Assembly (NCBI GenBank): GCA_948470475.1
Contig: OX419338.1
Coordinates: forward strand, 7,965,705 to 8,029,704
Direction: 5' to 3'
DNA from: Galaxea fascicularis
Taxonomy: Eukaryota; Cnidaria; Anthozoa; Scleractinia; Euphylliidae
Length of the DNA: 64,000 bases
Shown: in pieces, positions 57,901-64,000 of the stretch
How positions within the stretch are numbered: the stretch's first letter is position 1
How the letters are laid out: every line of letters starts with the position of its first letter
The notes under the pieces: generated by a model
Told to the model about the DNA's origin: nothing
Seen by the model: the letters and a program-made list of their open reading frames with translations, nothing else
Database searches by the model: none
Program-made: the position numbers and the translations under genes

Positions 57901-59216
57901 GGAAACTTTAGCTTAAATAATGTACTGTAATTTGGTTGAAAAAAAAAACGTTTTGGGGCTTATTCTTATGCGCATTTGAAAACTTTTGTTGACATTTGCG
58001 CGATATAAATGAAAGAATTAAATCAAAAATTACAAATTTTAAAATTCGACAAAATGCGACATTAGTCAGATTTTCGGCATAACACAGACGGCACCCGCAT
58101 CACCCGAGAGCGACCACTTTTTCCACAGCAGCCAGTAAAAGGGTAATCACATCACGCAACGTTGGAGGCCCGGGGGGGTACTCCCTTATAAGAGGCTAAC
58201 GGGGATGTGCCGCTGGATGGGGTCGCATTTTCACGACTGGAGTGACTATAATGGGGTTACATTTTTTGTAGAGTTACTAGAATGGGGTCGCGCATTTTCG
58301 GGATTTCTGGGATAAGAAAATTCTGGCAAGCAGGGATTTAAAAGTAGGAAGATTCGCGGTTAAAAAATGGTTCGTGCTGTTGTTTTAATATTTAACAGTT
58401 GGCTCGCATTGACTTCCGTTCGTGAATCACAACTTAAACATTAACGACTTGCACAATAATGCAGAACCCCTGGGTCCAGAACAAAGTCCAACAAATCATC
58501 CGTACTACAGTATTTATTTTCCGGCTATACTGCGTTGTTATCGTCCATCGAAGTTAACACAACTTGGATCTTCTTTTGGATTAGTAAGCGTTTGTTCTCT
58601 TTCGCTCGCGACTTAATAGCTTTCAACGTGACAGTTGCACAGGTACCGATAAAACGGTCTTGCCAATATTTTTATTGGGAGTATGAATCTTCTGATCTGT
58701 AGGTTCTAAATAATTTGTTTTTATCCATGCAAGAAACCATTATGACGTTTGCATTTCAACTATTTATGACGGTACGTTTGTAAATACTAACGGTTAGCAA
58801 ATATACCAGAATGTTTGTACTGTAGGTAAAAAGTAAAGTGTTCTACATTCAATTTAACAAAAGTGTCAATTCATTTTAGGATGACCTACTTAAGGTAGAG
58901 GCATAAACAGAAAGTGACTAAGCTGGGATCGCGAAAATTACATTTTCCCAAAAGTGACTAAGATGGGGTCTATAATTGGCCACAGAATAGACTATAATGG
59001 GGTAGGGGTTCTGAGAGGCCAGCGGCACATACCCAGCAAAAATTGACCCAAGTACCCCCCCCGGGGGGTTGGAGGGCACACGTCTGTTACATGAAATTCT
59101 CTTACGTACTGTCAATTGGCAACTCGTTTGAGAAATGAACAAAACCAAATTTACCCACCTTTGTCATCAGAAAACCTCACATATTGCTCTTCTGTAAGAG
59201 CCATGTTATCGTCCAT
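45753..59216 (-). CDS. TRPA1-like: TRPA-B: TRPA1-like ankyrin-repeat cation channel (1132 aa)
   Basis: Eleven exons with GT-AG borders and matching phases give 3399 nt, i.e. 1132 residues, the size of TRPA1. Residues 1-90 form a linker. About fifteen ankyrin repeats occupy roughly 95-640 (e.g. DGFTILHYAARCNQAETVNL, MAPLHLAASNKHK). The pre-S1 region follows (RWKEVVSASS ... VLDQC). S1 is near 757-779, S2 805-826, S3 838-856, S4 868-885 and S5 899-928. The pore loop FVKVFVMMVGEMDYSD is near 942-956, and S6 978-1002 runs into VGLAVGDIDSIQ. A C-terminal coiled coil (RITKLQATVDAQSELL) ends the protein. The ATG at 59216 opens MDDNMALTEEQYVRF; a possible 5'UTR exon extends to an acceptor near 59294. 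By family, it is a homotetrameric plasma-membrane cation channel gated by irritants or temperature; the actual stimulus is not inferable. It has a single exon where TRPA-A has alternatives 3a and 3b. Confidence 0.93.
46407..47420. mobile_element. 1-kb fold-back element in TRPA-B intron 10
   Basis: TAGCCCGCGTGGCAGGTGT at the left and ACGCCTGTCACCCAGGCTA at the right are inverted repeats. Inside them GAAGGGAAAAGGAACGCC (left) pairs with GGCGTTCCTTTTCCCTTC (right). A G-rich run at 46431-46450 is a quadruplex candidate. Non-coding. Confidence 0.65.
47454..47629 (-). CDS. TRPA-B exon 10: post-S6 region
   Basis: 176 nt. VGLAVGDIDSIQKTATLRNL ... KRYPKWILRYF ... PNQNQFLT; donor ACGAA then GTGAGT. 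Confidence 0.92.
48040..48249 (-). CDS. TRPA-B exon 9: pore loop and S6
   Basis: 210 nt. DNFSSVGLSFVKVFVMMVGE, then PLPTLSYIMFMLFVLSVSII and LMNLL. Donor CTCTTG then GTAAGT. Confidence 0.93.
48759..49587 (-). CDS. TRPA-B exon 8: pre-S1 to S5
   Basis: 829 nt. Acceptor ctatactgtag, donor GAGGAG then GTGAGC. Carries S1 (FALFFVFLVLFSFFIV) to S5 (AIFTVVLIGYSLAFHVLL). Confidence 0.93.
50021..50076. repeat. Perfect 17-bp hairpin in TRPA-B intron 7
   Basis: GAAGAAATATTCAGCTC at 50021-50037 pairs perfectly with 50060-50076. The loop itself contains TGTACA twice. Confidence 0.7.
50958..51293 (-). CDS. TRPA-B exon 7: last ankyrin repeats
   Basis: 336 nt. Includes NTPLQLAVKAGSLETVKVLL, DTPLHLACMYNRLDVLKFLL and MTCLDVAIEWDSLDVAKTLV. 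Confidence 0.9.
52109..52311 (-). CDS. TRPA-B exon 6: ankyrin repeats
   Basis: 203 nt, phase 0 in. Begins ILNVLLDHRFSTEQ; includes KIPLHNAAENGSLKCI and GMAPLHLAASNKHK. Confidence 0.9.
52435..52765. repeat. Dispersed repeat with TTTTAGTATATACTAAAA
   Basis: Contains a palindromic TTTTAGTATATACTAAAA and a GTGGTGGATA...TATCCACCACTAGCCAC inverted pair. Its left edge (TTTAACAAATATATTCCATTTG) recurs at 31925-31949, so it is dispersed. Confidence 0.5.
53091..53418 (-). CDS. TRPA-B exon 5: ankyrin repeats
   Basis: 328 nt. Begins AAQYNQKKVAEVLLENGADI; includes MTPFLYAVIHGSKETAEMLL and NSALHLAVIQRGSEIFQMLL. Confidence 0.9.
53865..54138 (-). CDS. TRPA-B exon 4: ankyrin repeats
   Basis: 274 nt. Includes DSTALHMSCCKGYLGVVELL and STPLHSAVVHGHEEIAKLLI. 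Ends within the TPLHH motif that the next exon completes. Confidence 0.9.
54250..54352 (+). repeat. SINE body, headless copy
   Basis: Matches 54487-54600 in the same orientation: TTTACGCAATTGTAAAAATT, CAACTGCGACGATCATT, TCATATCCGCAGTT and TTCTTTCATATGCATCA. It lacks a tRNA-like head. Confidence 0.7.
54407..54478 (+). repeat. tRNA-like head of a SINE
   Basis: 72 nt folding as a tRNA: acceptor arms GGCTTCA/TGAAGTC, an A box TAGCTCAGTTGG and a B box GGGTTCAAGCC. The anticodon stem (TCGCA against CGCAA) is mismatched, so a working tRNA is unlikely. It is followed directly by a CTGAATTTTTTTCGGGC body, which makes it a tRNA-derived SINE. Lies in TRPA-B intron 3. Confidence 0.7.
54479..54600 (+). 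mobile_element. SINE body following the tRNA-like head
   Basis: Same body as 54250-54352, directly 3' of the tRNA-like head, giving a head-body unit of about 195 bp. Confidence 0.65.
55341..55498. repeat. Fold-back bounded by TAGCCTGCGTAGCA
   Basis: TAGCCTGCGTAGCA at 55341-55354 pairs with TGCTACGCAGGTTA at 55485-55498. Lies in TRPA-B intron 3. Confidence 0.55.
55830..56170 (-). CDS. TRPA-B exon 3: ankyrin repeats
   Basis: 341 nt, phase 2 in and phase 1 out. The single counterpart of the duplicated TRPA-A exons 3a and 3b. Includes AVEAVKALLQKGADP, TPLLFAARKAYIEIAALLL and TAVHFAAFDGHVEISELLI. Confidence 0.9.
56228..56310. repeat. Hairpin of about 32-bp arms in TRPA-B intron 2
   Basis: GAACTGGATCTAGCATGG pairs with CCATGCTAGATCCAGTTC. 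A second stem, CCATATTCGTAT with ATACGAATATGG, flanks it with a small internal loop. Confidence 0.7.
56913..57339 (-). CDS. TRPA-B exon 2: linker and first ankyrin repeats
   Basis: 427 nt, acceptor gtggtgctag, donor GTTAG then GTATGT. Includes DGFTILHYAARCNQAETVNL and NMGFTALHVAVR. Confidence 0.9.
58161..59075. mobile_element. 899-bp TIR element with 8-bp target duplication
   Basis: The target duplication GTTGGAGG lies at 58161-58168 and 59068-59075. The element 58169-59067 starts CCCGGGGGGGTAC and ends GTACCCCCCCCGGGGG. Subterminal ATGTGCCGCTGG and CCAGCGGCACAT are inverted, as are TATAATGGGGT blocks. No transposase frame remains. The 8-bp duplication suits hAT-like or P-like superfamilies. 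It lies in TRPA-B intron 1. Confidence 0.8.
59159..59216 (-). CDS. TRPA-B exon 1
   Basis: 58 nt, ATG to donor ACAAAG then GTGGGT, phase 1 out. Encodes MDDNMALTEEQYVRFSDDK. Confidence 0.8.
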
Positions 59217-59294
59217 AGTATCTACACTGTATCTATCTAGATTGAATGCACTCAGGCTAGTTTACTGAGATTAGCTGCTGGAGCGTGTAATCTG

Positions 59295-61250
59295 CAAGAG
59301 AAATGCAAAATGTAAGTTGAGTTTTCGAAGTTCAAATGACAATGAGAAATTTCACACAGCCTCATACATTAAATTATACGTGCATCTTGTGACTCAAACT
59401 CGAAACAGGGTTAGTATGACAGCAACGTGTATATAATTAAATAATGTATGAGACTCTGCGGAAATTACATCAGCTATAATTTTGTTGAGCCCATCGCTTT
59501 AATGCTCTCTTCACCTGCCCGTGTCTGTTTAAAGATGACTTCACCGGAACTAAAAGAACAGCGAGACAGAAAATTATTAACGCTTCAGTGTTTGATTCGC
59601 AAATAATTTCACTCATGATTTACTTTGCTGGCAAGAAGTAGAAATATTAAGAGTAGCTTTGCTCTAATGCAGTTTTCTTGTATATACATTCATACTTTGC
59701 TTAACGTGGAAACACTCTTAGCCTTTTTCGCTAGTTTCCAGGTGTTCCACAACAAAAACTTTTTCTTGTACAGCGTAACATAAATTTCTTGAGATTTCCA
59801 ATCCAGTAATAAATCCGCGAAACTGTAGCCTTGTTCCGCTACTTGCTCAGTTAAATGTAATACCCCTTTTCATCTTTTAAAACCTTTAAAAATCGCACCA
59901 TGTCTATCACCAAGAAGTCGATCAAAGTCGTATGTTCGATTACGATCGATTTCCGATATTTGTCGATTGATTAGTATGGACTTGTATCGGCAACGATCGA
60001 CTATAGTAATTACCGATATGTAACGTTCCGGTCGAAAATGATGACAGCGATCGGCACACCATAATATGACAGCCGTATGACAACTAGCTAAAGCAAAAAC
60101 ACACAAGAGATTGACGGTTGACAAGATACACAACAGCTGATAAGGTCGATATCGAAATACGTACCAGATTAACATAATGTTGGAGTCACCATGTTTATCC
60201 TGTAGTGCTGTTGACGAAGAATATAATGAGGACTCTGAGTGAGCTATATCGATCAACCCATCCGCAAGAGTGACTATTTGGTCCTCATTTAGTGCCGTGT
60301 ATCATCTTCGTGAAGTCGGTTGTGAGATGCTAGCACGACTTCAAACGAAAACTGATTCGGCTGTGAATGGCCTTTCGCCCTGACTACTTACGCGTTGTGT
60401 GACATTCTCTGGTCGCTGCTACGCAACGCTACCAAGCCAAAAGAACAAACAAAGTATATTTGCATAACGTAATCCACAAAGATCAAAGATCTAGTGCCCA
60501 GGATCTCGCCGTTGTTTCTGTAACAAAAAAGATCATTCTCATCTCCATCACATTATTCGTCACAATTTTGAGGAGCAAGTTGCTACTTTCAGTTCCAGTG
60601 GCGTTGATCCAAAGTTGTCGGGGAAATCCACTTTCACACCATTTTAATTAAAGGGTTTCGAGTTGTTTTCCCTGGCTGCATGGTGTACTGACGTAAGTCA
60701 TAAGATCATCAAGCATTACTTCTAAAATTCTTGTTCGAAATTGGTTCTCGGATTTCGTCCACATTGCTTCTAATAATTATCTAACGAATTCAAGCGAAGG
60801 CTCTGAAACAGTGACGAAAACTATATTTCAGTTCAAAACTGCTCCATGCTTTCGTAGGTGTTTTCCTGTGAAGTGGTCAACTGTGGTTGAACGTAAACGG
60901 AGGAACACATTTCTCCGTGTGAACCAACTTTAGGGACTATACAATCGTTATTTATGGCAAGGGGGGAGGGGGGGAGGTGACTTTTTAACCAACTAAGGCA
61001 GATTAAAAATGTACCTCTCCCCGAAAGTGGGTGTATCCAAAAATTACCTCCCCCCTAGTTTATGCCACTAGCCCAAAATTTTACCCCTTCCCCCCCTCTC
61101 TCCAGAGAATGTCAAGCTCTGATTGTTAGATACGCTCATGTACAACAGGTTTTTGTGCCTGCTGAAGAGCGGAGTTTTTGAAAATCATGCGCGCGTCACA
61201 TGATCGAGACGATGGCAACGAGAACGCCACAAAACAATAGGATTGGTACA
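59295..61250. other. Spacer upstream of TRPA-B
   Basis: The TRPA-B promoter should lie in here but no clear core element stands out. There is a cluster of ATCGAT-like motifs at 59920-60015 and G/C runs at 60960-61095. Copies of TTGTGACTCAAACTCG at 59387 and 8749 mark another dispersed repeat. No gene supported. Confidence 0.4.
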
Positions 61251-61255
61251 TTTCT

Positions 61256-61808
61256 TTACCGTCCTCTGCAAAACAACAACGTGATATCACAGGTCACCCA
61301 AGCTTTGCATACTTGAATTGTCCCTTCAGCAACAACAGCAACAGAAAAAACTTTCCCGCAAGGAACCATTGTTCCGCTTTCCCAGTTAAAGAGAGAATGA
61401 CCACACAGTTTTTCATCACAACTGATCCTCCAACATCCAATGTTGTGTACCTCCAGCTTAATCAGTGAACCTTCAAAAACTGTTTCTTTTACTGTCATGT
61501 CTACATGTCCTAATCCAAACTTTAAGATCATAGCCAACTCAAAATGAAGCTACAACTTGGAACTAACCTTTATAATTCACTGAAACTGTCGTCACATGTA
61601 CATACATTTTGAATAAAAAATTGAACTTCAGGGTGGTAATCACTGATTCAGGTAAGAAATGTGGGAGTAAGTCCAAGTTCAGGTACCCTGCGAGCAGTTG
61701 GTGAGAGAAACCAACAACTTGCAGGGTAGAGTTCAGGACTACGCGTAAAATATCAATCCAGACTAATTCACCGGCATGACAACTGTTACCTGTCACATAC
61801 AGGTTCAT
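61256..61808 (-). other. Two coding-like frames of unknown, cysteine-containing protein
   Basis: The frame 61256-61537 contains evenly spaced Cys and Trp residues (EVHNIGCWRISCDEKLCGHS, VPCGKVFSVAV, QVCKAWVTCD), which looks like an extracellular disulfide-bonded domain. The frame 61563-61808 upstream reads GYLNLDLLPHFLPESV and TTLKFNFLFKMYVHV. A donor-like GTTAGT at 61567 and an acceptor-like tcttaaag at 61520 give a 48-bp intron, but the phases do not match. I do not recognise the protein. It may be a gene remnant between TRPA-B and TRPA-C. Confidence 0.3.
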
Positions 61809-62716
61809 TTATAAAGTTTATTTAACCGTAGTAACAGTTACTTAGGGTGACGTGGCAGCTATCAGAACATTAAATAAAATAATGATAAAATAAGAAGCAT
61901 CCATACGGTTTTACATAATTACCGTGTTGAGTTTTAATACGCCTACAAAGGATTCGGTTCAGTAGTGTTTTGTTTCACTACACAATAAGCTGGCATCCTT
62001 AAGTTGTTACATGTAGATCATATTGTTGCGTAGGACCGAGGTCCCGTACGTTATGACTGAATAATTTGTGTGTATTGGTTTAAATGTTAAGGCGACTTTA
62101 CCTTTTAATCTGCGCGCCGATGGATAAACAGTTATTGGGTACGACTAGGTATGTTGATGTATTAGGTGCCGTTCGGGCTCCGAAAGCTAAAATAAGGTTG
62201 TAAATTTGTTTTTATTTGGGTAAGCTATCGTTCTTCTGATTAGTCTTTCCTTGGATACATGAAAGACCCACCTTTATAATGAAATGTTTTTAAATAATTG
62301 TGAGTGGCAGCTAGTGCCTATGGAAACGATTTCTACGCACGTACTTTCAATGTTCGTCAAATTACGGTAATTCTCATCCGCAAAAAAAACCTTCCTAAGA
62401 TGGGCGTTGTGGAACCCTCCTTACTACATATGTACGTTTTTCTTGAGGGAGAATGACAGTGGCAATGGCAGTATAGTAGAATTGGTTTGTGAAATGTCCT
62501 TACGTAAAGGCTGTAACTCATGCATGTGTACGATGTATGCGATAACAGGTGGATATGCAGAGTTCTTCACAGACGTCAGGTCCATAATGACATTTGCTTC
62601 ATCTCCTTCTAAAACACGGAGACTTTGGAAATTGGATGCATAGTCTGGGTCCCAGCCAGAAAGTGGGATCTGCTCCAAGGTCTCGCGATTCTGCGGTGAC
62701 GACAAAGTCCACATTA

Positions 62717-62948
62717 CTATTCTACCTTCGCACGGGATGGTAAATTAATCTCCACACCAACATGGTCAGCAACAGCGAGTAAAATGTCTCTCTGTTGGTC
62801 CACAGCATTCATCATAATCTTCTGCCTTAGCTTGGCTTTTTCTACCTCTCGCGTCAAGTTCTCAAGACGTAAAGTCATCTCGTCAATTTCATCGTTGTTG
62901 TCTCCAAGTAGGTCTTCGTCTTGAAATTCCTCTTTCTTGGTTCTTCTC
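62717..62948 (-). CDS. TRPA-C last exon
   Basis: C-terminal coiled coil with stop at 62717-62719; 77 codons including the stop. Confidence 0.85.
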
Positions 62949-63636
62949 CTGAAAAGAATATTTTTGGAAGGTTAATTTTTTCTTAAGTTTTGCGTATTTC
63001 CAAGGAACGTTGCAACCCATTGAAAGACTCTTTGCGCCCTTATCGTGTAGTCATGTTATCGACGACTACTACTGTTTCCTTTTTTACCGTTTTCTCCCTC
63101 TCTGGGTTCGTTTCTTTCTTGTTTTCAATAGGAGAATAATTCTACTTGCATTGAGATTGTTTCGTGGAATAAATGTTAAATAATTTGCGATATCGATATT
63201 ATGACGTCATAGGTCATGATATGGTTGTGGCGTCACACTCAAAGTAATGTTACCCTTTCCGTTGGAGTTGAGTGTCAATAGTTTACTTATTAACAGGAGC
63301 AGTTTTCAATCGAGTGCCAAATTGAATTTTTAGTTCTTTGTTATTTCGCTTTACGACGGTCTGTGATTTGACAGCAAAACGTGCGCCATTTGTTCGATCA
63401 ATACAAAGCAAATCTAACATATATCATGACTTGCCAGCCGCTACCTGGGAAACCCCCGTGGCATGCCGCCGCTACCCATTTCTACACTACGAAGAAGAGA
63501 GGCATCCTCGGTTATCCTTGTAAATATCCCACTGGTCTGCCTCCTGCCAGTTGGGATTCTTAACTCTGTTGTGTTCATTTGTATTATTTGTTTCATTGTC
63601 CCTGAAAAGCCCCTCTAGGGGAGTGGTCAATAAAGT

Positions 63637-63676
<40 letters not shown>

Positions 63677-63888
63677 TTCATTCATTTATTGTCCAATTGT
63701 ACTTACTTCCAAAACTTCATTTTAGTGTCACCGTCCACTATTACAATTTCTGAAGGACGATACATTCGGCGAGTGAAGAATTTTGGAAATTTCCTCTCTA
63801 CGTCGGCAATAAATGTGATTTGTTTTCCTTTGTTTCTGAGGAAGGCGGTCTTCTGAATGGCCTCGATATCTCCCACCGCCAAACCAAT
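62717..63888 (-). CDS. TRPA1-like: TRPA-C: 3' end of a third TRPA1-like channel gene
   Basis: Two exons remain inside the window. Exon 63707-63888 (182 nt, acceptor ttttgttag, donor TTTTGGAA then GTAAGT) encodes the post-S6 segment IGLAVGDIEAIQKTAFLRNK ... RKFPKFFTRRMY, aligned with TRPA-A and TRPA-B exon 10. Exon 62717-62948 (232 nt, acceptor attcttttcag) encodes a basic-acidic linker (RRTKKEEFQDEDLLGD) and a coiled coil (TLRLENLTREVEKAK ... DQQRDILLAVADHV) with the stop codon at 62717-62719. The phase between them is 2, as in the paralogs. The C-terminal tail is longer and more charged than in A and B. The pore and ankyrin exons must lie beyond the right edge. Confidence 0.85.
63500..63690 (+). 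mobile_element. LINE 3'UTR with TTTA tail
   Basis: The stretch TCATTGTCCCTGAAAAGCCC, a CCCCTCTAGGGG hairpin and GTCAATAAAGTATT are followed by about ten TTTA units (63643-63690). I recall this layout as the 3' end of cnidarian LINEs. It lies in the TRPA-C intron. Confidence 0.55.
63707..63888 (-). CDS. TRPA-C penultimate exon
   Basis: Post-S6 helix starting IGLAVGDIEAIQ; 182 nt against 176 in TRPA-A and TRPA-B. Confidence 0.85.
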
Positions 63889-63929
63889 CTAACAAAACAA
63901 ATTTTTATCTTGCAGGTAAATGTGATTTA

Positions 63930-64000
63930 ATAAGTGACTGACTGACTGACTGACTGACTGACTGATTGGCTAACTGACTGACTGACTGACTGACTGACTG
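63930..64000 (+). repeat. (GACT)n microsatellite at the window edge
   Basis: Tandem GACT units with one interruption (GATTGGCTAACT), continuing to the window end. Lies in a TRPA-C intron. Confidence 0.9.

Overview
This window is animal nuclear DNA. It has GT-AG introns with small exons, long AT-rich spacers, and many terminal-inverted-repeat (TIR) DNA transposons, LINE and SINE pieces. The gene content (TRPA channels in tandem) and the repeat families resemble an anthozoan cnidarian, most likely a stony coral or sea anemone. That assignment is inference from recalled cnidarian repeats and gene structures, not from a database search.

The right two thirds (21.8-63.9 kb) is a tandem cluster of three TRPA1-like ankyrin-repeat cation channel genes, all on the minus strand. 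The middle gene (TRPA-B, 45753-59216) can be read as 11 coding exons closing into one 1132-residue frame. The left gene (TRPA-A, 21776-39411) has the same exon plan, with six of its exons identical in length to their counterparts. It also carries a duplicated pair of homologous ankyrin exons whose phases forbid joining them in series, so they look like mutually exclusive alternative exons. The right gene (TRPA-C) is cut by the window edge; only its last two coding exons are present.

The left third (1-21.7 kb) is gene-poor and transposon-rich. It holds an unrecognised TATA-driven gene at about 0.5-2.2 kb. A complete 3.4-kb PIF/Harbinger transposon (9578-12971) has a 3-bp target duplication, a DDE transposase and a Myb/SANT partner gene, and it sits inside a protein-coding exon of an unrecognised host gene. 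A decayed intron-containing gene at 13.8-16.6 kb encodes an SF3-type helicase domain with a mutated Walker A lysine. Next come a lysine-rich ORF with a PIP-box-like motif, a Myb-like ORF on the other strand, an array of GGAAC-N4-GTTCC palindromes, and a LINE 3' end lying about 30 bp from the TRPA-A stop codon.

The TRPA introns and spacers hold many fold-back elements, a THAP-DDE transposase pseudogene antisense in TRPA-A, an 899-bp element with an 8-bp target duplication in TRPA-B intron 1, a tRNA-headed SINE, long hairpins at 43.6-44.4 kb, and microsatellites. Exon coordinates were derived by hand from splice consensus, phase and similarity between the TRPA paralogs. They need transcript support.
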